From the NCBI RefSeq assembly GCF_001431665.1, contig NZ_LLXV01000019.1:95151-159150 (forward strand): a stretch of DNA of 64,000 bases. Direction: 5' to 3'. The stretch comes from Stenotrophomonas beteli. Lineage in GTDB: Bacteria; Pseudomonadota; Gammaproteobacteria; Xanthomonadales; Xanthomonadaceae. The position numbers and the translations under genes are program-made. The first letter of the stretch is position 1. Each line of letters opens with the position of its first letter. The notes beneath the pieces are model-generated. The model was not told the origin of the DNA and ran no database searches. It saw only the letters and a program-made list of their open reading frames with translations. Below, one piece after another: positions 1 through 7,040 of the stretch.

Positions 1-72
1 CTGCAACCAGACCCACCCCGCCTTCGACAGTTTCCCGCGATCTGCCGGAACGGCATGAACTGCTCCTGGCAG

Positions 73-146
73 GTGTCGACCTTGGTCGACACGTTTGGGT
101 CGGCATGGGGTCGGATCCCGTTGCTTCGCAACGGGCTCTGACCCCC
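73..146. repeat. REP-like palindromes upstream of vreA
   Basis: A perfect 20-base palindrome lies at 73-92 (core gtcgac..gtcgac). It is followed by a hairpin at 117-135 (stem CCCGTTGC/GCAACGGG, loop ttc) inside a larger imperfect stem that begins with ggggtc and ends with gacccc. Otherwise I see no gene in bases 1-353. The first 60 bases contain a cacccc-rich stretch that could be half of another intergenic repeat, but its partner is outside the window. Confidence 0.5.
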
Positions 147-353
147 GCGCGTAGATAGCGTGGTCTGTTCGATTCATTGATTCCTGATGCGTGACTGGCT
201 CCACGGAGCCTGCCTCGACGCCCGGCCGTGGCGGCGGTCATCGCAATGACATGTGGCCCCGGTACGGTTTGAGCCCGCTTGCGGGTCGCGCGCGGGCCGG
301 GGTTCCGGTCGTGCCACGCGTCCACAGCAGCTGCTGTCGCTGCCGAGGGTCAT

Positions 354-1034
354 GTGTTCTACGTCAGGGGGCTGAATGGACACCATGCGGTCAGAACTTG
401 GAAGGTGGCCATTGTCGCGTGGCTGCTGCTGTCCTTTGCCGTTGCCGCACAGGACGGTGTTCATGCCTACGACATCCCTGCGCAGCCGCTGGAACAGGCA
501 GTCGAGCGCTTCAGTGTCATCAGTGGGTGGTCGGTGATGTACCCGGGCGACCTGGCCGCGGGCCGCAGCAGCCATGCGCTGCGCGCCAGCCTGGCGCCGC
601 TGCCTGCCTTGCAGGTGCTGCTGCAGGACTCCGGTATCGAGGCCGAGGTGATCGGCGCGCAGCGCGTGGTGCTGCGCCGGGGCACGTCCTCGGCGGCCGA
701 ACCCGGTGTTGGTGCCGAACTCCCCGAGGCCGAACGTCGGCGTCGCTATGGCGGGCTGCAGCAGCGGCTGCGTGCGGCGTTCTGTGACGACCCGGAGATC
801 GCGCCCGGCCGCTACGCCGCGACGCTGCGCTTCCGCATCGACGGCGCGGGCCGGGTGAGCGAGCCCGAGCTGCTGTCCGGCAGTGGCAGTGCCCGCCGCG
901 ATGCACGCTTGCTGCAGGCGCTGCAGGGCCTGGTGCTGGCGACAGAGGCCGCCGCGCTGACGCAGCCGGTGACCCTGCAGATCCGTCCTTCCGGCACCGA
1001 CCACGACTGTGGCGCGCGCGCGCCCCTTCCATGA
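354..1034 (+). CDS. vreA: VreA-like signalling protein, STN plus TonB C-terminal domain, no beta-barrel
   Basis: Probable periplasmic signal transducer of a cell-surface-signalling system. After a basic/hydrophobic export signal (about residues 10-35) comes an STN domain that includes the typical DIPAQPLEQAVERFS stretch, the module by which FecA-type receptors contact FecR-like anti-sigma factors. The second half (from about residue 130) resembles a TonB C-terminal domain (RRYGGLQQRL..., RFRIDGAGRVSEPELLSGSG). There is no plug or outer-membrane barrel, so it cannot be a normal receptor. This layout is that of P. aeruginosa VreA. The start is uncertain: I chose GTG at 354 behind gaggg because it gives a clean signal peptide; GTG at 405 and TTG at 279 are alternatives. 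A sigma factor gene follows 16 bases downstream. Confidence 0.75.
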   Translation: MFYVRGLNGHHAVRTWKVAIVAWLLLSFAVAAQDGVHAYDIPAQPLEQAVERFSVISGWSVMYPGDLAAGRSSHALRASLAPLPALQVLLQDSGIEAEVIGAQRVVLRRGTSSAAEPGVGAELPEAERRRRYGGLQQRLRAAFCDDPEIAPGRYAATLRFRIDGAGRVSEPELLSGSGSARRDARLLQALQGLVLATEAAALTQPVTLQIRPSGTDHDCGARAPLP

Positions 1035-1050
1035 CTTCAAGGATTCGAAC

Positions 1051-1581
1051 ATGAGCAACAGTACGGCTGGGGCAGTTGACCTGATGGACCACCTTCTGGG
1101 GGCCTACGACGAGCTGAAGCGCCGGCTGGTGCGCAAGCTGGGCTCGGAAGAGCTGGCAGGCGACGCGCTGCAGGACACATGGATGCGCCTGAGTGCGCGC
1201 CGTGGTCGTCTGGATGCGGTGCAGAATCCCGCGGCCTATCTGCTGCGCATGGCGATGAATACCGTGATCGACCGCCAACGCGCCGACCACCGCCTGCTGA
1301 GCCTGGAAGAGGTGGATGCGCTGATGGACATGGCCGACACCGCGCCGGGTCCGGCACAGGCAGCCGAGCTGGACTTCGCGCTGGAGGATATGGTCGGCCT
1401 GCTGCAGCGCATGCCCGAGCGTCGCCGCCGCATCCTGCTGGCGATCCGTGTCGACGGGCTGCAGCAGCGTGATGTGGCCGACCACCTGGGCGTGTCGCTG
1501 CGGCTGGTGCAGCGCGAGTTGAAGGCGGCCCAGGACTACCTGGCCGAGCGCAACGGGCAGGGGCGCCAGGTGCGGTTCTGA
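1051..1581 (+). CDS. vreI: ECF sigma factor, FecI/VreI type
   Basis: A 176-residue ECF sigma factor. Sigma-2 is at about residues 12-75 (DALQDTWMRLSARRG, YLLRMAMNTVIDRQRA). Sigma-4 is at about 110-165 and has a helix-turn-helix of the LQQRDVADHLGVSLRLVQREL kind. ATG at 1051 is preceded by caagga at suitable spacing. It sits between the VreA-like transducer and the FecR-like anti-sigma, so it should direct RNA polymerase to the promoters of this locus when released. By analogy with P. aeruginosa VreI the targets would be the T2SS, DING and TPS genes downstream; this is inference, and I could not define its promoter motif. Confidence 0.85.
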   Translation: MSNSTAGAVDLMDHLLGAYDELKRRLVRKLGSEELAGDALQDTWMRLSARRGRLDAVQNPAAYLLRMAMNTVIDRQRADHRLLSLEEVDALMDMADTAPGPAQAAELDFALEDMVGLLQRMPERRRRILLAIRVDGLQQRDVADHLGVSLRLVQRELKAAQDYLAERNGQGRQVRF

Positions 1582-1650
1582 GCGACGGCATCCGTCTACA
1601 CTTTGACGCCGAGCAGAACCCCGCAGCGTGCGGGTCCGGCATGAGCCCCC

Positions 1651-2631
1651 ATGGATCCTGACGATCGCCCGCAACGCCCGCTGGATGCCGTCGAGCGTCA
1701 GGCGCACGCGTGGGTGGTGCGGCTGACCTCGGGCGAGGCGACCGCCGCCGACGGGCGCAGGTTCCGTACCTGGTGTGAGGCGGATCCGCGCCATCGCGAA
1801 GCGTTTGGCCGTGCGCGCCGGCAATGGGAGCTGGTGCGCCTGGCCGGCGAGCAGCTGCCTGCCACCGCGCGCCAACCGGTTGCTCCCACGCAGGTGCAGC
1901 GTTGGAGCCGCCGCGCGTTCCTCGGCGCAGCCATTGCCGCACCGGCCAGCCTGGCGGTGGTGGCGGCGGTTCGCCCTCCGCTGGGGCTGTGGCCGTCGGT
2001 GACGGCGATGGCTGCCGATTTCCACACCGGTACCGGTGAGCGGCTGCAGATCGCGCCGTCGCCGCAGCTGAAGATCGAACTGGATACGCAGAGCAGCCTG
2101 CGCCGTCGCGCTGACGCGCAGCGCGACGGCTTCGAGCTGGTGCAGGGCCAGGCCGCGATCGAAACCCGGGCCGGCCTGCGCCTGGCCCTGTTCGCGGGGG
2201 CGGGCTGCGTGATTGCCGATGAAGGTGCGGTGCGCCTGGACGTGCGCAACACCCACGGCCAGGTACGGGTGACCTGCCTGCAGGGCAGCACCCGGATCGA
2301 GCACCCGCAGGGCCGCCTGCAGCTGCAGGCGGGCCAGCAGACCCGGTACGACGAGCGCCTCAGTGGCGTGGTGGCCGAAGCCGTGGCCTCGGAAGTGAGT
2401 GCCTGGACCGAAGGCATGCTGGTGTTCCGCCGGGCGCCGCTGCGCGAGGTGGTGGAGGAGATCAACCGTTACCGCCGCGGAAAGATACTGCTGGGAGAAT
2501 CGGCGTTGGCACGTGCGCCGGTCAGCGGCCGCTTCCGCATTGATGATCCGGATGCGGCACTGGAGCAGCTGCGACTGACGATGTCGCTGGATCTGCGTCG
2601 CTTTCCGGGTGGCATTGCCGTCCTTGGATAG
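1651..2631 (+). CDS. vreR: FecR-family anti-sigma factor, VreR type
   Basis: A 326-residue transmembrane sigma regulator. The cytoplasmic N-terminal DUF4880/FecR_N-like part carries AVERQAHAWVVRLTSGEATA and a W/R-rich helix (residues 10-60). One membrane segment lies at about residues 85-107 (RRAFLGAAIAAPASLAVVAAV). The periplasmic FecR domain follows, and the last 75 residues form an STN-like module (MLVFRRAPLREVVEEINRYR...). It would hold the adjacent sigma factor inactive until signalled by the STN domain of the VreA-like protein. A small hairpin (cccgca gcg tgcggg, 1620-1634) lies in the gap after the sigma gene. ATG 1651 has no strong Shine-Dalgarno, so translation may be coupled or weak. 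Confidence 0.85.
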   Translation: MDPDDRPQRPLDAVERQAHAWVVRLTSGEATAADGRRFRTWCEADPRHREAFGRARRQWELVRLAGEQLPATARQPVAPTQVQRWSRRAFLGAAIAAPASLAVVAAVRPPLGLWPSVTAMAADFHTGTGERLQIAPSPQLKIELDTQSSLRRRADAQRDGFELVQGQAAIETRAGLRLALFAGAGCVIADEGAVRLDVRNTHGQVRVTCLQGSTRIEHPQGRLQLQAGQQTRYDERLSGVVAEAVASEVSAWTEGMLVFRRAPLREVVEEINRYRRGKILLGESALARAPVSGRFRIDDPDAALEQLRLTMSLDLRRFPGGIAVLG

Positions 2632-2689
2632 ATGAAGACGCTGGCCGTGCGCGCCGCGCAGGGCTGTTGCAAGCGAGGAGAGGCCAAGG

Positions 2690-3241
2690 ATGCGCAACGA
2701 GACCATCGGTGTGCTGGATCTGCGTCGCAATCTGTCGGCGCTGCTGGAAACCACGCAGCGACGGCCGTTGATGGTGCATCGCTATGGCTCACCTTGGGTG
2801 TGCGTGGTGTCCGATGCGCAGTGGCGGCAACAGGCGGTGCTGCTGGATTTCGATCCGCAGTCGCACCCGCTGGCGATGCTGCTGCGCCTGCAGCAGCAGG
2901 CGCTTCCCCTGTCTGAAGCCGGCGCGTTGTCACCGGCGGTCCTCGCGCGCGCACTGCTGTTGATGGGGGTCCATGGCATTGACGATCTCGCGCAGCTGCA
3001 CGAGCAGGTGCTGCACCATCGACTTTGGCACTGGTTCGTGGCCGGTACCCACGGTGTGATGGACAGCTGGCAATTGCCGGCGCTGCGCGCGGCGATGGGA
3101 TCATGGTGCGATGACGCGGAGATGACCGATGCGCTGGCCGCGTTCGCTGCGCGCAGCGATGTGGCGATACTGGCGCGCCGTTGCGGGGGCGAAGCACCGC
3201 GGCTGGAGCGCGAAGCCTGCAGGCAGATGACGCTGCGATGA
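2690..3241 (+). CDS. Phd/YefM-like head fused to transposase-N-terminus-like (InsH/DUF772) tail
   Basis: A 183-residue protein with no assured function. Residues 1-50 look like a Phd/YefM antitoxin head (IGVLDLRRNLSALLETTQRR then a strand ending WVCVVSDAQW). Residues 55-135 resemble the N-terminal domain of IS5/IS1182-type transposases: SHPLAMLLRL, then LSPAVLARALLLMGVHGI, then LHEQVLHHRLWHWFVAG. The DDE catalytic domain is absent, so it is not a transposase. No toxin gene is adjacent. ATG 2690 follows gaggagagg at a good distance. It lies on the same strand just after vreR and before the T2SS genes and may be cotranscribed with them. A regulator or structural protein of the locus is possible; P. 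aeruginosa phdA in the pdt cluster may be related. Confidence 0.7.
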   Translation: MRNETIGVLDLRRNLSALLETTQRRPLMVHRYGSPWVCVVSDAQWRQQAVLLDFDPQSHPLAMLLRLQQQALPLSEAGALSPAVLARALLLMGVHGIDDLAQLHEQVLHHRLWHWFVAGTHGVMDSWQLPALRAAMGSWCDDAEMTDALAAFAARSDVAILARRCGGEAPRLEREACRQMTLR

Positions 3242-3361
3242 CGTTGCCGATGAAGCGCCACGCAGCGCACAGCGCTGCATGCGCGTTGTCGCTTCGCCTG
3301 CCTTGCTGACGTCTTCTCCAGAGTACGACGCACCATGCGTCACGGAGCACGGGCGGCGCCG

Positions 3362-3946
3362 ATGGCAGACAGTCGCAGGATCAGCATGCTGGAGCTGGAT
3401 CGTCACCTGAGTCAGTCACTGGAGCAGGCACGGCACACGCCGTTGAACGTGCAGCGCTATGGGCGCTCGTGGGTCTGGGTGCTGTCCAGCGACGCCTGGG
3501 CGGATGCGGCGCGTTGGGCGGCACTGGATGGTAGTGCGCACCCGCTGGTGGCGCTGCGAAAAACCCTCGACCTGCAGCTGCGCCCCTGGCCCGAAGCGGC
3601 CATGAGCCTGCTGCCGCTTGATGCGGGCGATGCGCGGCTGCTGCAACGCGCAGCCCTGCTGGTGGTCATGCGCGATCTGAACAGTGCTCAGCGCGTGTAT
3701 GACGACCTGCGCTATCACCAGGCCTACCGGATGTTCATCGGCCTCGATCATGGAACAGCGTGGTCGCCGATGCAATGCGTGCGCCTGCTGCAGGCCTGCG
3801 CGCACCCGTTGCTGCGCGGCTGCATCGACGATGCGCTGGCCAGCGTGCCGCAGCACCTGTTCGCGTCTGCATGTGCCCCGGCTGCACGTGTTGCGCCTGC
3901 ACAGGCACACGCGCAGCGGATTTCCGGCGGATGTTTATCGTACTGA
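3362..3946 (+). CDS. Second Phd-like/transposase-N-terminus-like chimera
   Basis: A 194-residue paralogue of the preceding gene. The head (ISMLELDRHLSQSLEQARHT, then WVWVLSSDAW) is Phd-like. The tail repeats the same transposase-type landmarks: AHPLVALRKTLDLQL, RLLQRAALLVVMRDLNSA and the diagnostic-looking VYDDLRYHQAYRMFIGLD. No catalytic DDE residues and no toxin partner are present. The C-terminus is Ala/His-rich and looks unstructured. I chose ATG 3362 because it begins right at the Phd-like head; an upstream in-frame ATG at 3335 exists. The 120 bases before it hold no other feature. Duplication of this rare architecture directly ahead of gspG suggests a role tied to secretion or surface signalling, not defence, but that is inference. 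Confidence 0.65.
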   Translation: MADSRRISMLELDRHLSQSLEQARHTPLNVQRYGRSWVWVLSSDAWADAARWAALDGSAHPLVALRKTLDLQLRPWPEAAMSLLPLDAGDARLLQRAALLVVMRDLNSAQRVYDDLRYHQAYRMFIGLDHGTAWSPMQCVRLLQACAHPLLRGCIDDALASVPQHLFASACAPAARVAPAQAHAQRISGGCLSY

Positions 3947-4003
3947 CACATGCACCGCTGACCATGGCGCAGCGGTCTCTTCCAGGATGACGAGGGCGGA
4001 ACA

Positions 4004-4441
4004 ATGGCAAGGCAGGTTCGTGGTCGCAAAGCTCGGCAGCAGGGCTTCAGCCTGATCGAGATCATGGTGGTGGTGGTGATCATCGGCATTCTCGCCGCGT
4101 TGATCGTGCCGCGGTTGATGGACCGCCCCGACCAGGCGCGCGTGGTCGCGGCGCGCCAGGACATCGCGGCGCTGATGCAGGCGTTGAAACTGTTCAAGCT
4201 GGACAACGGGCGCTATCCCAGTGCCGAGCAGGGCCTGCAGGCGCTGGTGAAGCCACCGCAGGGCGGTGGCGCGATGCCGGTCACGCCCTATCTGGATCGT
4301 CTGCCGAATGACCCGTGGGGCCATCCGTACCAGTATCAGATACCTGGCACCCATGGCGACATCGATGTGTTCTCGCTGGGCGCGGACAGCAAGCCCGGTG
4401 GCGATGCCGGAAACGCGGACATCGGCTCCTGGCAGCTGTGA
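4004..4441 (+). CDS. gspG: Type II secretion major pseudopilin GspG
   Basis: A 145-residue major pseudopilin. The prepilin peptidase site is QQG|FSLIEIMVVVVIIGI near residue 14, giving a methylatable Phe and the Glu5 needed for pilus assembly. The rest fits the GspG fold, including YPSAEQGLQALVKPP, the NDPWGHPYQYQ loop and a C-terminal Asp-rich calcium-loop region (SLGADSKPGGDAGNADI). It builds the periplasmic pseudopilus that pushes folded substrate through the secretin. It starts the plus-strand T2SS block, 9 bases before gspK. The prepilin peptidase itself is not in the window and is probably shared with type IV pili. Confidence 0.93.
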   Translation: MARQVRGRKARQQGFSLIEIMVVVVIIGILAALIVPRLMDRPDQARVVAARQDIAALMQALKLFKLDNGRYPSAEQGLQALVKPPQGGGAMPVTPYLDRLPNDPWGHPYQYQIPGTHGDIDVFSLGADSKPGGDAGNADIGSWQL

Positions 4442-4450
4442 GGCAGGCCG

Positions 4451-5356
4451 ATGTCAGCCCGGATGCGTTCTGTTTCCAGTGCCCGTCAACGGGGCATGGC
4501 AGTGATCGTCGCGCTGCTGGTGGTAGCACTGGTGGCGGTGATGGCCACGGCGCTGCTGACCCGGCAGTCGGCCCAGCTACGTGCGCTGCGTGGCGAGCAG
4601 CTGCGCGCACAGGTGCGCATGGCCGTGGACGCAACGCTGGAGCGTGCGGCGCAGCAGCTCCGTGAGGATGTGAAGGAGCAGCTGACCACGGTGCGCAGCG
4701 GGCGCTGGGCACGCCCATTGGAGCTGCAGACGCCGTTGCTGGTGCAGCTGCAGCTGGTCGATGCGCAGTCGATGTTCAACCTGCGCAACCTGCTGGCGCA
4801 TGGCAGGCCGGACCCCGAGGCGCGGCGCGCGTTCATCGCGTTGTGTGCCGGGCAGGGGCTGGGCCAGGGCGCCTGCGCATCGGCCGCGAACCACATCCAG
4901 GCGCGCCTGCGCGATGGCGACATGCAGGCGCAGGCACCGCTGCCGCGCGAATCGCTGATCGAACAGGCGCTGCCGGGTGCCGATCCGGCGGCGTTGCGTG
5001 CGCTGGCGCGGCGCACCGTGGTGTTGCCGGCGCAGACCCTGGTCAACACCAACACCAGCGATCTGAGCGTTCTGCAGGCGGTGACGCCTGCGGTCGAGCC
5101 GGCACGGCTGCAGGCGCTGCTCGGTGAGCGTGACGCTGGCCATTGGCTGCTCAATCGTGGCGACATCGCCAACCGACTCCAACTGAGCAACGAACAGATG
5201 GCAATGCTTCCCCTGGGTATCCATAGCGAGTGGTTCCTGGCCATCGGCCAGGTGCAGGCCGACGGCAGCGCGGTTGATTTTCGCGCGCTGCTCTGGCGCG
5301 AGTATCGCGACGAAGGAGTGCGTGTGCAACGCGTGTGGACGAGGATCGGCGCATGA
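4451..5356 (+). CDS. gspK: Type II secretion minor pseudopilin GspK
   Basis: A 301-residue minor pseudopilin, the large tip subunit of the pseudopilus. The N-terminal class III signal is RQRG|MAVIVALLVVALVAVMA, lacking the Glu5, as is usual for GspK. The inserted alpha domain contains FNLRNLLAHGRPD and a Cys pair (ALCAGQGLGQGAC). It ends with ATGA overlapping the next gene, so translation with gspL is probably coupled. It forms the tip complex with GspH, GspI and GspJ, whose genes are displaced to 26575-27991 on the other strand. Confidence 0.9.
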   Translation: MSARMRSVSSARQRGMAVIVALLVVALVAVMATALLTRQSAQLRALRGEQLRAQVRMAVDATLERAAQQLREDVKEQLTTVRSGRWARPLELQTPLLVQLQLVDAQSMFNLRNLLAHGRPDPEARRAFIALCAGQGLGQGACASAANHIQARLRDGDMQAQAPLPRESLIEQALPGADPAALRALARRTVVLPAQTLVNTNTSDLSVLQAVTPAVEPARLQALLGERDAGHWLLNRGDIANRLQLSNEQMAMLPLGIHSEWFLAIGQVQADGSAVDFRALLWREYRDEGVRVQRVWTRIGA

Positions 5357-6516
5357 ACGTGCAGCTTCGGGTGCGCCTGCCGGTGCTCGAGCGTCTGCGC
5401 GCCGACAGTGCGGTGGACTGGGCGCAGCTGCACAAAGGCGAGGTGCTGGCTCACGGTTGCGACACGCTGGCGGCGCTCGGCCTGCGGCATCCGCAGGCCG
5501 CGGTGCATGCCTGCCTCGATCCGAACGACCTGATCCTGCTGGAACTGCAGCTGCCACCGTTGTCCGGGCGCCGCCTGCAGTCGGCGCTGCAGGGTGAGGT
5601 AGAGGCGATGCTGCTGGATGACCTGCAGGAGGTAGCGCTGGCCCATGGTGCGCAGGCGGCGGACGGCACGGTTCCGGTGGCCTGGCTGGGTCAGCAGGCG
5701 CTTTTGCAGGCGCAGCAGCTGCTGGCTTCGTGTGCACTGCGGCTGCAGGCACTGTATCCGACGCCGCTGCTGCTGCCCTGGCAGGACGCCCATGCCACGC
5801 TGCAGGTCAGCGGCGAGCACCTGCTGGTACGCAGCGGGCGCGATCGGGGTTTCGTTCAATGGTATGGCGGACGTGACGCCTGTGCGGTGATGCAGGCGCT
5901 GGCCGTGCGCCTGCAACAGGCCGGTGTGCAAGCCGTGCAGTGGATCGACGGTGTGCCGCCGACGTGGCCAGACAGCCTGCCGGCCACCGCCCTCGCGCAT
6001 CAACGGCAGGCCTGTGGCCCTCTGCCGGGGTGGTCATTGCCGCTGCCCGGCACAGGCCGACAAGCACCGCGGCTGGCGATCGGCCTGGCAGTGGCGGCAG
6101 TGCTGCTGGCTGCACTCGGCCTGCAGCTGCAGTTCTCGCGTTGGCGAAGTGAGGGCGAGGTCCTGCAACAGGACATGGCACGCCAGTTCAGCGCACGCTT
6201 CCCGGAAATCACCGACGTGGTGGACCCGGTGCTGCAGGCAAGGCGAGCACTGGCCGTGCCACTGCCGGCGCCGCCGTTGCCGCCGCTGCAGCGTCAGGTA
6301 GCCGGCACGCTGCAGGCGGTTCCGGAGCTGGCCGGGCAGGTGCGTAGCCTGCACTACCAATCGGGCCAGCTGGACATGGAGCTGGATGCTGCTGCCCAGG
6401 CATTGGCCGATGATCCCCAGCGGCTTGAGCACTGGCAGCAGGCGCTGCAGGCGCAGGGCCTGCAGTTGGCGCGCGACGCCGGTGGACGCCTGCGGGTGAG
6501 CGGAGCTGGACAGTGA
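5353..6516 (+). CDS. gspL: Type II secretion inner-membrane protein GspL
   Basis: A 387-residue inner-membrane platform protein. An actin-like cytoplasmic domain (about residues 1-235) would dock the ATPase GspE. One transmembrane segment lies at about 240-260 (LAIGLAVAAVLLAALGLQL). A periplasmic ferredoxin-like domain follows. ATG 5353 overlaps the gspK stop (ATGA), which fixes the start and implies translational coupling. Sequence conservation in this family is low, so the call rests on length, topology and position between gspK and gspM. Confidence 0.88.
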   Translation: MNVQLRVRLPVLERLRADSAVDWAQLHKGEVLAHGCDTLAALGLRHPQAAVHACLDPNDLILLELQLPPLSGRRLQSALQGEVEAMLLDDLQEVALAHGAQAADGTVPVAWLGQQALLQAQQLLASCALRLQALYPTPLLLPWQDAHATLQVSGEHLLVRSGRDRGFVQWYGGRDACAVMQALAVRLQQAGVQAVQWIDGVPPTWPDSLPATALAHQRQACGPLPGWSLPLPGTGRQAPRLAIGLAVAAVLLAALGLQLQFSRWRSEGEVLQQDMARQFSARFPEITDVVDPVLQARRALAVPLPAPPLPPLQRQVAGTLQAVPELAGQVRSLHYQSGQLDMELDAAAQALADDPQRLEHWQQALQAQGLQLARDAGGRLRVSGAGQ

Positions 6517-7040
6517 CGACCCGTACCTTGCGACTGGGCGGGGAACTGGCGGGCCTGCAGCAGCGCTGGCTGCGCCTGCCACCGCGCGACCGGCTGATGC
6601 TGTGGGTGATGGTGGTGGCGCTGCTGGCGGCGGGTCTGTGGCTGTTGTGGCTGGAGCCGCTGCTGAAGCTGCGCGCGCACTGGCAGGCAGAGCTGCCGCG
6701 GCTGCAGGCGCAGTCGCGCGCACTGGCACCGCTGCTGCGCGTCCGTGAGCGCCAGCAGCTGGCGCAGGACCAGCATCCGACACTGGCCGGGCTGCGCGAT
6801 GGAATCAAGGCGGCCGGTCTTGCCGATGGCCTGCACGTCGAAGCGCGCCAAGGACGCTGGCACCTGCAGGTGCAGGCCGTGCCCGCCGACGCGTTGTGGA
6901 ACTGGCTGCTGCCGCTGCTGGCCGACCCGGCCATCGAGCTGCAGCAGCTGCAATTGACACGCACAGGGGATGCGAACATGCCGGCGGCACGGATTTCCGG
7001 AAACATCGTGATGGCGCTCGCTACCGGTGACCATCCATGA
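6513..7040 (+). CDS. gspM: Type II secretion inner-membrane protein GspM
   Basis: A 175-residue bitopic protein with a short cytoplasmic N-terminus, a strong membrane helix at about residues 32-50 (LWVMVVALLAAGLWLLWL) and a periplasmic ferredoxin-like domain. It pairs with GspL in the assembly platform. GTG 6513 overlaps the gspL stop by 4 bases and the gspM stop overlaps the secretin start in the same way. No GspN gene lies between gspM and gspD, where one occurs in some systems. Confidence 0.88.
   Translation: MTTRTLRLGGELAGLQQRWLRLPPRDRLMLWVMVVALLAAGLWLLWLEPLLKLRAHWQAELPRLQAQSRALAPLLRVRERQQLAQDQHPTLAGLRDGIKAAGLADGLHVEARQGRWHLQVQAVPADALWNWLLPLLADPAIELQQLQLTRTGDANMPAARISGNIVMALATGDHP

Noticed and set aside
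1..60. A partial gene at the left edge
   Set aside because: Short open stretches exist on both strands but no conserved protein end is visible; the bases look like intergenic repeat sequence.
520..2754. A long minus-strand open frame opposite the vreAIR-like genes
   Set aside because: Antisense to three recognisable genes with conserved domains.
2690..3946. Remnants of an insertion sequence
   Set aside because: The proteins resemble the N-terminal part of transposases, but there is no DDE domain, terminal inverted repeat or target duplication, and each open frame is intact with its own RBS or start.
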